Assembly (NCBI GenBank): GCA_023145315.1 | Contig: JAGLEA010000159.1 | Span: 1-6,748, forward strand | Length of the DNA stretch: 6,748 nt | Direction of reading: 5' to 3' | Source: Psychrilyobacter sp. | GTDB taxonomy: Bacteria; Fusobacteriota; Fusobacteriia; Fusobacteriales; Fusobacteriaceae | In this document: positions 1 to 6,370 of the stretch, one piece after another | Position numbering within the stretch: position 1 is the stretch's first letter | How the letters are laid out: the number at the start of each line of letters is the position of its first letter | Notes under the pieces: generated by a model | What the model saw: only the letters and a program-made list of their open reading frames with translations | Databases searched by the model: none | What the model was told of the DNA's origin: nothing | Position numbers and translations under genes: made by a program

Positions 1-261
1 GAAGTTATTACTAGAAACTTTAATTTAGCTTTCAAAAAATGGAGAGGAATGAATGGATTCATAACACCTGAAGCTCTTCTTATTGGGCCTGAGACTAGAA
101 CTTCTTCACCTGTAAAAATCACAAGAGATGAATTTGGAGAATCAGTAAATATAAAGGGCCTTTATCCAATAGGAGAGGGAGCTGGATATGCAGGTGGTAT
201 TACTAGTGCTGCTATCGATGGTTTGAAAACTATAGATAATATATTCGCCGAAGAAATATAA
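1..261 (+). CDS. FAD-dependent dehydrogenase, C-terminal end (partial, COG2509-like)
   Basis: This is the last 86 codons of a gene that begins before the window. The frame is open from base 1 and ends at TAA 259-261, so the ATG at 49 is an internal methionine and not a start. The visible part contains ITPEALLIGPETRTSSPV, then a segment ending GLYPIGEGAGYAGGITSAA and a short C-terminal helix. The GEGAGYAGGI stretch is the C-terminal FAD-contacting motif of the HI0933/COG2509 group of flavoproteins ('uncharacterised FAD-dependent dehydrogenases'), in which the TRTSSPV segment is also conserved. The Rossmann domain with the GxGxxG motif must lie upstream and is not visible. The family is cytoplasmic and its substrate is unknown. 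The gene converges on the minus-strand YihY gene and shares its terminator. Family assignment is fairly sure; no specific function can be given. Confidence 0.85.
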   Translation, partial: EVITRNFNLAFKKWRGMNGFITPEALLIGPETRTSSPVKITRDEFGESVNIKGLYPIGEGAGYAGGITSAAIDGLKTIDNIFAEEI

Positions 262-272
262 AATATATACAA

Positions 273-312
273 AAAAGAAACTATCCAATAATAATTATGG
301 ATAGTTTCTTTT
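273..312. terminator. Bidirectional intrinsic terminator between convergent genes
   Basis: A 15-bp perfect inverted repeat has arms 273-287 and 298-312 around a 10-base AT loop; the loop-proximal half is ACTATCCA/TGGATAGT. On the plus strand the stem runs into a T-rich tail (TTTTCTTTT). On the minus strand the A-run at 271-276 becomes a U-tract. It sits 11 bases after the flavoprotein stop and 3 bases beyond the YihY stop on the other strand, so it can end transcripts from both sides. Confidence 0.88.
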
Positions 313-315
313 CTT

Positions 316-1614
316 TTAGCTAATATGGGTGTCTTTTCCTGTTACTTTAGATTCTTCTACTATAATATCTTTAATCAAAATATCAAGTTCATGGTTACTT
401 CTTTTCACTTCTAATTGCTCTAAGATTTTCTTTGATTCATCGTTAAATTTTTCAGAATACCCTAGACTAGAAAGGTCTGTAATAACACACCCTAGTGTCA
501 TTTCATTGACATTTCGAGAGAGTTTATATTGCCTATTCTCTGTAGAATTAACTATTTCTACTATAAATTTTAATTTTTTCAAAACATTTAACATGTCTTG
601 TGTGACTCCAATTGATATTCCTAATTTATAAGCTATATCACCTGTACTTAGTGATTCATCATTTTCTTCATAATTTTTAATTAGATAATACAAAATTAGA
701 AATGAAATATCTCGTTTTGAAGAAGCACTTAATTTTACCTCATTAATAGTATAAGCATATTTATATGAATTCTGAATGATAAAAGAAAGGTGAGCTCCTA
801 GCAATATAATAAGCCACATGATTTTTTGCCACATAATATATATCGGGATCAATGAAAAACTCCCATAAATCGCATTATAATTTAATAACTTTAGTTGAAT
901 ATATACAAAGATAAACTGAGTTATGTGAAATAAGATCCCAGAAAATACACCTGCAAAAATGGCTGATGAAAGTTTAACTTTTGTATTTGGAACTATGAGA
1001 TAAATAAGTGTGAAAAATATTACTGTTAATAATTGGGGAATCGAATTTAAAAGATAGACCCAACTTGGATTATTTGTTTTTATAAAGACTTGTAATATAG
1101 TAGTTAATCCATTAGACATGATTAGTACTATAGGAAACAGGAAAATGATAGACATATAATCTGTCAATTTTCTTATAAATGTTCTTGATTCTTCTACTTT
1201 CCATATTTCATTAAATGATTTTTCCACTACTGAAAATATCTTTATAACAGACCATGATAAAAATAATATTCCAGTCCCAGCAATCAATCCATTTTTAGTA
1301 TGGTTAAGTGTATTGTGGGAAAATTTTAAAATCTGATCTAGTACCTTCCCTTGTAAAAAAAAGTTTTTTGCTAATCCCTCCTCAAGAGCTTTTTCAATTC
1401 CAAATCCCTGGGTTATAACAAAAGCTATAGCAATCACTGGAACTATAGTTAATAGAGAATAAAATGTTAGTGCTGATGACCATAATTCTGACCTACTTTT
1501 TTTATAATTTTCAAATGTAAATAATATCAACTTTAAGATTTTAAATACTATTTTATTACTTTGGCTTATTTGCAACCTAATTTTTTTTATGAATTTCTGA
1601 AAATGAAATTCCAT
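316..1614 (-). CDS. YihY/BrkB-family inner membrane protein with C-terminal winged-helix-like domain
   Basis: This is a 432-residue integral membrane protein of the YihY/BrkB family, once misnamed RNase BN. Its biochemical role is not established. The family core is visible: SSALTFYSLLTIVPV (residues 47-60), a WSVIKIFSVVEKSFNEIW segment (121-138), and GAHLSFIIQN (273-282) at the end of the last helix. About six membrane segments can be read, near 48-69, 109-130, 152-178, 188-208, 216-240 and 251-281, after a basic, amphipathic N-terminus (1-45). Residues 300-430 are soluble. The stretch STGDIAYKLGISIGVTQDMLNVLKK followed by a beta-hairpin-like IVEIVN...RQYKLS resembles a winged helix, and a charged tail ends the protein. 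At 432 residues it is longer than E. coli YihY (about 290) but matches the longer family members. The start is supported by AAAGGAG eight bases upstream on the minus strand. The gene stands alone, divergent from the enoyl reductase and convergent with the first gene. Confidence 0.88.
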   Translation of the reverse strand: MEFHFQKFIKKIRLQISQSNKIVFKILKLILFTFENYKKSRSELWSSALTFYSLLTIVPVIAIAFVITQGFGIEKALEEGLAKNFFLQGKVLDQILKFSHNTLNHTKNGLIAGTGILFLSWSVIKIFSVVEKSFNEIWKVEESRTFIRKLTDYMSIIFLFPIVLIMSNGLTTILQVFIKTNNPSWVYLLNSIPQLLTVIFFTLIYLIVPNTKVKLSSAIFAGVFSGILFHITQFIFVYIQLKLLNYNAIYGSFSLIPIYIMWQKIMWLIILLGAHLSFIIQNSYKYAYTINEVKLSASSKRDISFLILYYLIKNYEENDESLSTGDIAYKLGISIGVTQDMLNVLKKLKFIVEIVNSTENRQYKLSRNVNEMTLGCVITDLSSLGYSEKFNDESKKILEQLEVKRSNHELDILIKDIIVEESKVTGKDTHIS

Positions 1615-1723
1615 ATTATCAACTCCTTTTATTTTTTTTATAGGATTTATGAGTTTTCTCTGTATATCTATATTATGAATCTACCAAAAATATTAATTAT
1701 TCCTTGTTTTATATTTATTATTT

Positions 1724-1741
1724 ATACAGTATATACTATAT
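1724..1741. promoter_or_regulatory. 18-bp near-perfect palindrome, candidate operator
   Basis: A perfect 10-base palindrome, AGTATATACT (1728-1737), extends to 18 bases with a single mismatched pair (C1727 opposite A1738). It lies in the divergent region between yihY and the enoyl reductase gene, overlaps the candidate yihY -10 box, and ends 32 bases before the -35 of the enoyl reductase promoter. The position suits a repressor site acting on yihY or both genes. However, the surroundings are very AT-rich and short palindromes of A/T arise by chance, so this is only a candidate. Confidence 0.3.
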
Positions 1742-1756
1742 TTCAGATTTAATTAA
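1728..1756 (-). promoter_or_regulatory. Candidate yihY promoter (weak)
   Basis: On the minus strand TTAATT (plus coordinates 1751-1756) is 17 bases from TATACT (1728-1733). The -10 is good and the -35 is poor. The start site would be near 1721, giving a leader of about 105 bases. Other AT-rich hexamers nearby could serve instead. Confidence 0.3.
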
Positions 1757-1773
1757 GACAGAGAGAGAAATTC

Positions 1774-1802
1774 TTGTAAGTAGATTATGTATATGCTAAA
1801 AT
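1774..1802 (+). promoter_or_regulatory. Extended -10 promoter for the enoyl reductase gene
   Basis: TTGTAA (1774-1779), a 17-base spacer and TAAAAT (1797-1802), with a TGC extended -10 directly before the -10 box. The predicted start near 1809 leaves a very short leader of about 17 bases holding the Shine-Dalgarno sequence GGAGGTG (1811-1817). The layout of this promoter closely matches that of the ptsH promoter. Confidence 0.6.
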
Positions 1803-1825
1803 AATCAAACGGAGGTGTTTTTAAC

Positions 1826-3022
1826 ATGATAATAAAACCAAGAGTAAGGGGAAGTTTGGCACTTAACTGTCATCCTTTAGGTTGTAAAAAAATAATTGAA
1901 GATCAAATTAAAGTAGCAAGAGGTGGAAAACAATATAAAGGTGCTAAAAAAGTACTTATTTTAGGAGCGTCATCTGGTTATGGATTAGCAACTAGAATTT
2001 CGTTAGCATTTGGTGGTGGAAAATCTGATACCATTGGAGTTTCTTTTGAAAAAGAAGGAACTGTAAAGAAAGTTGGAAGTGCTGGTTGGTATAATAATAT
2101 CTGGTTTAAAGATGAAGCAGAAAAAGAAGGACTTATTGCTAAAAACTTTATTGGAGATGCTTTTTCACATGATATGAGAAAAGATGTAATCGATTATATT
2201 AAAAATGAATTTGGTGGTAAAATAGATCTTCTAATATATAGTGTTGCTTCTGGTGTTAGACAAGATCCTGATACTGGTGTTTTACATAGATCAGTTATCA
2301 AACCTATCAATGAAGATTTTAGTGGATATACTCTCAATGTACAGAAAGAGGAGTTAGAATTTTTAGAAGTTGGACCTGCTGACAATGATGAGATAGAGAA
2401 TACTATCAAAGTTATGGGTGGAGAAGATTGGGAACATTGGGTTAATACTCTAGTAGATGAAGGAGTTTGTAACAATGGATTCAAAAGTATTGCATATTCT
2501 TATATAGGTGGAGACATTACTCGTGCTGTATATAGAGATGGAACTATTGGTAAAGCAAAAGAACATCTTGAAACTACTGCTAAGAAGCTAAATACATTGG
2601 TTAAAGACAGATTAGATGGTCATGTTTATACATCGGTAAATAGAGCTATCACAACAAAAGCTAGTGCATTTATTCCTTGTTTTTCAATCTATGCTTCTAT
2701 TTTATTCAAAGTAATGGGAGAAAAAGGACAAGAGGAACCATGTATGGAACATACACATAGATTATTCTCGGATATGATTTATGGGGAGAACCCTCATTTT
2801 GATGAAGATGGGAGAATGAGACCTGATGCTTTAGAATTAGCTAGCGATATCCAAAATACTAGTATAGAAATATTCAAAGATACAACAGAAGATAACTTTA
2901 AAGAACTATGTGACTTTAAACTTTATAAAAAATATTTCATGAATTTAAATGGATTTGAAGCTGAAGGGATTGATTATGACGAAGATGTTAATTTAGAATT
3001 TCTTGCTACATTGAAACCATAG
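1826..3022 (+). CDS. fabV: NADH-dependent trans-2-enoyl reductase, FabV/TER family
   Basis: This 398-residue cytoplasmic enzyme reduces the C2-C3 double bond of trans-2-enoyl thioesters with NADH. The family includes enoyl-ACP reductases of fatty acid synthesis (FabV) and trans-2-enoyl-CoA reductases that turn crotonyl-CoA into butyryl-CoA (TER). The N-terminus (MIIKPRVRG...CHPLGCKK) is the family signature. LGASSGYGLA (46-55) is the GxxxGxG dinucleotide loop, and VSFEKEG (72-78) carries Glu75, expected to favour NADH over NADPH. The catalytic Y-x8-K is Tyr236...Lys245 within AVYRDGTIGKAK. PDTGVLHRSVIKP (148-160), GGEDWEHW (198-205) and NGFEAEGIDYDEDV near the C-terminus are also conserved. 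Length is normal (about 400). The start has GGAGGTG eight bases upstream. No fab or butyrate-pathway gene is adjacent, so the sequence does not show whether the natural substrate is enoyl-ACP or enoyl-CoA. The family call is firm; the symbol is tentative. Confidence 0.93.
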   Translation: MIIKPRVRGSLALNCHPLGCKKIIEDQIKVARGGKQYKGAKKVLILGASSGYGLATRISLAFGGGKSDTIGVSFEKEGTVKKVGSAGWYNNIWFKDEAEKEGLIAKNFIGDAFSHDMRKDVIDYIKNEFGGKIDLLIYSVASGVRQDPDTGVLHRSVIKPINEDFSGYTLNVQKEELEFLEVGPADNDEIENTIKVMGGEDWEHWVNTLVDEGVCNNGFKSIAYSYIGGDITRAVYRDGTIGKAKEHLETTAKKLNTLVKDRLDGHVYTSVNRAITTKASAFIPCFSIYASILFKVMGEKGQEEPCMEHTHRLFSDMIYGENPHFDEDGRMRPDALELASDIQNTSIEIFKDTTEDNFKELCDFKLYKKYFMNLNGFEAEGIDYDEDVNLEFLATLKP

Positions 3023-3038
3023 AGTAAATTTTACTAAA

Positions 3039-3061
3039 AAGCGATTAAATTTTAATCGTTT
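3039..3061 (+). terminator. Weak hairpin after the enoyl reductase gene, possible terminator
   Basis: AAGCGATTAA (3039-3048) pairs with TTAATCGTTT (3052-3061), including one G-T wobble, around a 3-base loop. It begins 17 bases past the stop codon. The stem has only two GC pairs and the tail is TTTAAAT, not a proper U-run, so termination would be partial at best. The ptsH promoter starts six bases later. Confidence 0.4.
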
Positions 3062-3066
3062 AAATA

Positions 3067-3095
3067 TTGTAATATTTGATCAGATATGATAATAT
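3067..3095 (+). promoter_or_regulatory. Extended -10 promoter for ptsH(I)
   Basis: TTGTAA (3067-3072), a 17-base spacer and TAATAT (3090-3095), preceded by TGA as an extended -10. The start site would be near 3102, with a leader of about 40 bases. A TATAAT three bases further on (3093-3098) could be used with a longer spacer. The -35 hexamer, spacer length and ATATG element before the -10 are the same as in the enoyl reductase promoter. Confidence 0.6.
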
Positions 3096-3142
3096 AATTT
3101 ATAAGATTAAAATGAATTTATATAACTTAGGAGGAACAAATA

Positions 3143-3406
3143 ATGGCTTCAAAATCAGTATTAGTAACTAACGAGACGGGATTACACACAAGACCAGGAA
3201 ATGAATTTGCAACTTTAGCAAAAACTTTTGATTCAAAAATCGAAATCGAAAATGAATCAGGAAAAAGAGTTAAAGGAACTTCATTACTAAAGTTATTATC
3301 TTTAGGAATCAAAAAAGGAACAACTGTTACTGTTCATGCAGATGGTAGTGACGCAGATGTAGCTGTTGAAAAATTAACAGAACTTTTAGCTAACTTAAGA
3401 GACTAA
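3143..3406 (+). CDS. ptsH: Phosphocarrier protein HPr of the PTS
   Basis: HPr is the small cytoplasmic protein that accepts phosphate from Enzyme I and passes it to the sugar-specific EIIA proteins. The 87-residue product has the active-site motif GLHTRP (13-18), with His15 the phosphorylated residue and Arg17 its partner. Thr16 is as in enteric HPr, where many Gram-positive proteins have Ala. The regulatory-serine region reads GTSLLKLLSLGIKKG (45-59). Ser47 aligns with Ser46 of other HPr proteins because one residue is inserted in the preceding loop (ENESGK). The usual Lys before that serine is Thr. The Shine-Dalgarno AGGAGG lies eight bases before the ATG. ptsI follows 71 bases downstream, separated by an intrinsic terminator hairpin. 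No EIIA (crr) gene is present in the window. Confidence 0.97.
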   Translation: MASKSVLVTNETGLHTRPGNEFATLAKTFDSKIEIENESGKRVKGTSLLKLLSLGIKKGTTVTVHADGSDADVAVEKLTELLANLRD

Positions 3407-3425
3407 TTTATCATAATTAAATTAT

Positions 3426-3455
3426 AAAAAATAGAAGGTCTCCTTCTATTTTTTT
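3426..3455 (+). terminator. Intrinsic terminator hairpin between ptsH and ptsI
   Basis: A perfect inverted repeat has arms 3426-3438 and 3442-3454 and a TCT loop. The GC-containing core is ATAGAAGG/CCTTCTAT and it leads straight into a run of seven Ts (3449-3455). This is a textbook intrinsic terminator, lying 19 bases after the ptsH stop and 22 bases before the ptsI ATG. There is no room for a complete promoter between it and ptsI. It is best explained as a partial terminator that lowers ptsI expression relative to ptsH. Confidence 0.85.
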
Positions 3456-3477
3456 AATAGTAACGGAGGTTTTTACA

Positions 3478-5199
3478 ATGAGAAAAGTAATTAACGGTAT
3501 AGACGCTTCTCCAGGTGTAGTTGTAGGGAAAGCATTTTTATATGAAGAGATTAAATTAGTTATAAATAAAGGTAAAGTTGCAGATTCAAAAGCAGAGGAA
3601 GAGAAGTTACTTAAAGGTAGAACTGCTTCTAAAGAACAATTATTAGTTATCAGAGAGATGACAGCTAATAAATTAGGAGAGGGAAAAGCAGCAATATTTG
3701 ATGGTCATATCACAATGTTAGAAGATGAAGATTTCTTTGATGATATTTTAGATCTTATTCAAGATGATAAACTATCTGCTGAATACGCATTAGAACAAGT
3801 ATTAGATGAAAACTGTGAGATGCTTGCAAACTTAGAAGATCCTTACCTAAGAGAAAGAGAAGCAGACCTTAGAGATATTGGTAGAAGATGGTTATTTAAT
3901 ACTACTAAAACTCCAATTGTTGATTTAGGAAACCTTCCACCAGAAACAGTTATCATTGCTAATGATTTGACACCATCTGATACTGCTCAAGTTGATCTTG
4001 TAAATACAGTAGCATTTGTTACTCAAATCGGTGGGAAAACTGCTCATACATCTATCATGGCAAGATCACTAGAACTTCCTGCTGTTGTAGGAACAAAAAC
4101 TATCTTATCTGAAGTTAAAAAAGGTGAAACAATGATAGTCGATGCTATGACTGGAGAGATAATTATCAATCCTACTGTAGAGGAAATCACAAAAGCACTA
4201 GCTAAGAAAGCTAAATATAAAGCTGATAAAGAAGAATTAAAAAAATTATTACATAAAACTGCAACTTCTAAAGATGGTGTTACTGTAGGAGCTTGGGCAA
4301 ATATTGGTGGGCCTACTGATGTCGCTGGTGTTTTAAACAACGGTGCTGATGGAATTGGATTATATAGAACTGAGTTTTTATTTATGAACTCTACTGATTT
4401 TCCAACAGAAGATGAGCAATTTGCTGCATATAAAGAAGTAGTAGAAAAAATGGGAAAACTTCCTGTAACTATTAGAACAATGGATATTGGAGGAGATAAA
4501 GCTTTATCTTATATGGATCTTCCTGAAGAGGAGAACCCGTTCTTAGGTTGGAGAGCACTTAGAGTTTGTTTAGATAGACCAGAAATATTAAAAACTCAAT
4601 TTAGAGCTTTACTTAGAGCTTCTGGATTTGGATATGTTAAGATCATGTTACCTATGATTATTTCTATTGAAGAAGTTAGAAAATCAAGAGAATTATTAGA
4701 AGTTTGTATGGCTGAACTTAAAAGTGAAGGAGTTATCTTTGATGAAAAAGTTCAATTAGGAATCATGGTAGAAACTCCTGCAGTTGCTTTTAGAGCAAAG
4801 TATTTTGCAAAAGAAGTAGATTTCTTTTCAATTGGTACAAATGACTTAACACAATATACACTAGCTGTAGATAGAGGAAATGAAAAAATATCAGCACTTT
4901 ATGATTCATTTAATCCTGGTGTCTTAGCTGCAATAAAAATGGCTATAGAGGGAGCACATGAAGGTGGAATATCTATCTCAATGTGTGGTGAATTTGCTGG
5001 TGACGAATTAGCAACACCTATCTTATTTGGTATGGGATTAGATGCATTTTCAATGTCAGCTATCTCTGTATTAGGAATTAAGAAAACTATAATTAATTTG
5101 GATAAAAAAGAATGTGAAGCACTTGTAGAAAGAGTAATGGCTATGTCCACTGCTGATGAAATAAGAGCTGAAATCAGAAAATTTAATGAAAGTTTATAA
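3478..5199 (+). CDS. ptsI: PTS Enzyme I (phosphoenolpyruvate-protein phosphotransferase)
   Basis: Enzyme I transfers phosphate from phosphoenolpyruvate to HPr, the first step of PTS sugar uptake, in the cytoplasm as a dimer. The 573-residue length is normal (E. coli 575). Order of parts: N-terminal HPr-binding helical domain (about 1-145, with GIDASPGVVVGKA at the start and YLREREADLRDIGRR at 123-137); the phosphohistidine domain with GGKTAHTSIMARS (185-197), His190 being the phosphorylated residue; and the C-terminal PEP-binding barrel from about 260. The barrel has YRTEFLF (Arg297), RTMDIGGDK (Arg333), ENPFLGWRA, VETPA (Glu432), DFFSIGTNDLTQYTLAVDRGN (Asp456 in TNDLTQY) and SMCGE (Cys503, the general acid). 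All expected catalytic residues are present. The start has GGAGGT seven bases upstream. The gene follows ptsH and is the last gene of that unit. Confidence 0.98.
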   Translation: MRKVINGIDASPGVVVGKAFLYEEIKLVINKGKVADSKAEEEKLLKGRTASKEQLLVIREMTANKLGEGKAAIFDGHITMLEDEDFFDDILDLIQDDKLSAEYALEQVLDENCEMLANLEDPYLREREADLRDIGRRWLFNTTKTPIVDLGNLPPETVIIANDLTPSDTAQVDLVNTVAFVTQIGGKTAHTSIMARSLELPAVVGTKTILSEVKKGETMIVDAMTGEIIINPTVEEITKALAKKAKYKADKEELKKLLHKTATSKDGVTVGAWANIGGPTDVAGVLNNGADGIGLYRTEFLFMNSTDFPTEDEQFAAYKEVVEKMGKLPVTIRTMDIGGDKALSYMDLPEEENPFLGWRALRVCLDRPEILKTQFRALLRASGFGYVKIMLPMIISIEEVRKSRELLEVCMAELKSEGVIFDEKVQLGIMVETPAVAFRAKYFAKEVDFFSIGTNDLTQYTLAVDRGNEKISALYDSFNPGVLAAIKMAIEGAHEGGISISMCGEFAGDELATPILFGMGLDAFSMSAISVLGIKKTIINLDKKECEALVERVMAMSTADEIRAEIRKFNESL

Positions 5200-5230
5200 A
5201 AAATAAAAATTATTTTATTCATGTCTTCGA

Positions 5231-5258
5231 AAAAGGATACCTTAATTGGTATCCTTTT
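5231..5258. terminator. Bidirectional intrinsic terminator after ptsI
   Basis: The 11-bp arms are 5231-5241 and 5248-5258 (core GGATACC/GGTATCC), with a 6-base loop TTAATT. On the plus strand the stem ends in TTTTCTTT. On the minus strand the left-arm A-run gives a U-tract. It lies 31 bases beyond ptsI and 8 bases beyond the stop of the convergent flavoprotein gene, so it serves both. Confidence 0.88.
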
Positions 5259-5266
5259 CTTTATAG

Positions 5267-6325
5267 TTATGAGTGCTGTTTACTCGAAAATACACCACAC
5301 TTAATAATCCATTTTCTTATAGCTTTATTATACATGAGTCCAGCTTTGATATTTTTTAATGATATTGAAATTCTTATTTTTAATAAACTCTTTATATAAG
5401 GTTTTCTAAAGTCAGTTAGTGATTCATTTAAAGCCATGGCTAATAGATATCCTGATCGTATAGCAAAACTAATACCCTCTGATGAACTAGGACTTATAAG
5501 ACCTGCGGCTTCTCCTACTAATAAAACATCTCCTTTTCCAGGATAAAACTCTCCTATTTTAGGTTTATTTATAAAAGTTCCTTCATCATATAGTGGATTA
5601 CTTAAATCAAATCCTTTTTCTATCATCTTTCTTTCCAGCTTATCTAGCTTAGCTTTTGCATTTTTTTCTTTTTTTAATGCTGTTCCTAAAATTAGCTTAC
5701 CTTCTTTAGGTATAAACCAAGAATAAAAATCATTTATCTCACTATCAAATATAGCTCCATGATATGAAATCTTTTTATCAAACTTATAGATTCGTTGAAT
5801 AGTCAGGTATTGCTTATCTAATTCTTTCTTATATAGACTTTTTCTTATCAAAGAATTTGCTCCATCTGCTCCTATTATTATTTTTGCTTCCACTTTTTTC
5901 ACTTCACCATTTTCTATAAATTCAACACTATAGCCTTTTTCTATTTCTGTATATTTTTTATATAAAACATCTTTTTTTATATCTACACCTTTTCTTACTT
6001 CAGATAGTAAAAAATTATCAAAATTTTCTCTATCTAAATTTATGTAATTTTTATAATAAAATTTTTCTATATTATTATCTAAATCAAATACCTTAACATA
6101 GAATACTTGAGGAGTTACCAAGGCTTCCTTTGGAAGGCAGTAACCTAATTTAGAGAGGGAAGCTTGGGCTTCATGAGCCAATAACCCACCACAGCTCTTT
6201 ATATATTTATTTTTATCATCTTCATAGTTTCTTTTTTCAAGGATTAAAACTTTGTAATCTTGTTTTAAAAATTTACCTAAAACAGCACCTGAAATCCCTC
6301 CACCTATTATAACTATATCGTACAT
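5267..6325 (-). CDS. FAD-dependent oxidoreductase, geranylgeranyl reductase superfamily (COG0644-like)
   Basis: This is a 352-residue flavoprotein related to geranylgeranyl reductases, which saturate isoprenoid double bonds. Its own substrate is unknown. Visible motifs are the N-terminal Rossmann GGGISG (8-13) with Glu30 (LILEKR) to hold the FAD ribose, and SCGGLLA (44-50), a conserved flavin-side loop containing Cys45. NLDRENFDNFL (96-106) and IIGADGANSLIRKSL (150-164, the central GD motif) follow. FYSWFIPK (200-207) matches the YxWxxP element of the family, and GDVLLVGEAAGLISPSSSEGISFAIRSG (265-292) is the second FAD motif, here GEAAG in place of the commoner GDAAG. The last 45 residues are basic and moderately hydrophobic and may touch the membrane. 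The start has AGAGGTG five bases upstream on the minus strand. The gene is monocistronic: convergent with ptsI and divergent from lepA. Superfamily assignment is strong; a role in lipid or quinone side-chain reduction is only inference. Confidence 0.85.
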   Translation of the reverse strand: MYDIVIIGGGISGAVLGKFLKQDYKVLILEKRNYEDDKNKYIKSCGGLLAHEAQASLSKLGYCLPKEALVTPQVFYVKVFDLDNNIEKFYYKNYINLDRENFDNFLLSEVRKGVDIKKDVLYKKYTEIEKGYSVEFIENGEVKKVEAKIIIGADGANSLIRKSLYKKELDKQYLTIQRIYKFDKKISYHGAIFDSEINDFYSWFIPKEGKLILGTALKKEKNAKAKLDKLERKMIEKGFDLSNPLYDEGTFINKPKIGEFYPGKGDVLLVGEAAGLISPSSSEGISFAIRSGYLLAMALNESLTDFRKPYIKSLLKIRISISLKNIKAGLMYNKAIRKWIIKCGVFSSKQHS

Positions 6326-6370
6326 ACTTTCACCTCTTATTCAGTTTATTTCATTTTCTTCTATTAAAGC

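Noticed and set aside
49..261. ATG at 49 as the start of a 70-residue gene
   Set aside because: The same frame is open from base 1 and encodes sequence continuous with the flavoprotein family, and no Shine-Dalgarno spacing suits position 49 as a true start.
1561..1752. Small hydrophobic plus-strand open frame in the yihY-fabV gap (also from an internal ATG at about 1677)
   Set aside because: It has no ribosome binding site before either ATG, overlaps the start of yihY, and its hydrophobic composition follows from AT-rich codons (Ile, Phe, Tyr).
2194..2484. Minus-strand open frame inside the enoyl reductase gene
   Set aside because: It lies opposite a strongly conserved gene, has no recognisable family and no ribosome binding site; similar opposite-strand frames inside ptsH and ptsI were dismissed for the same reason.
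3437..3470. Anti-Shine-Dalgarno pairing between the ptsH-ptsI hairpin and the ptsI ribosome binding site (riboswitch-like control)
   Set aside because: Only CTCC (3440-3443) can pair with GGAG (3465-3468). Four base pairs cannot compete with the 13-bp hairpin.
5202..5219. AT-only inverted repeat AATAAAA/TTTTATT just after ptsI
   Set aside because: It has seven A-T pairs with no GC core; it is too weak to be a terminator, and the true terminator lies at 5231-5258.
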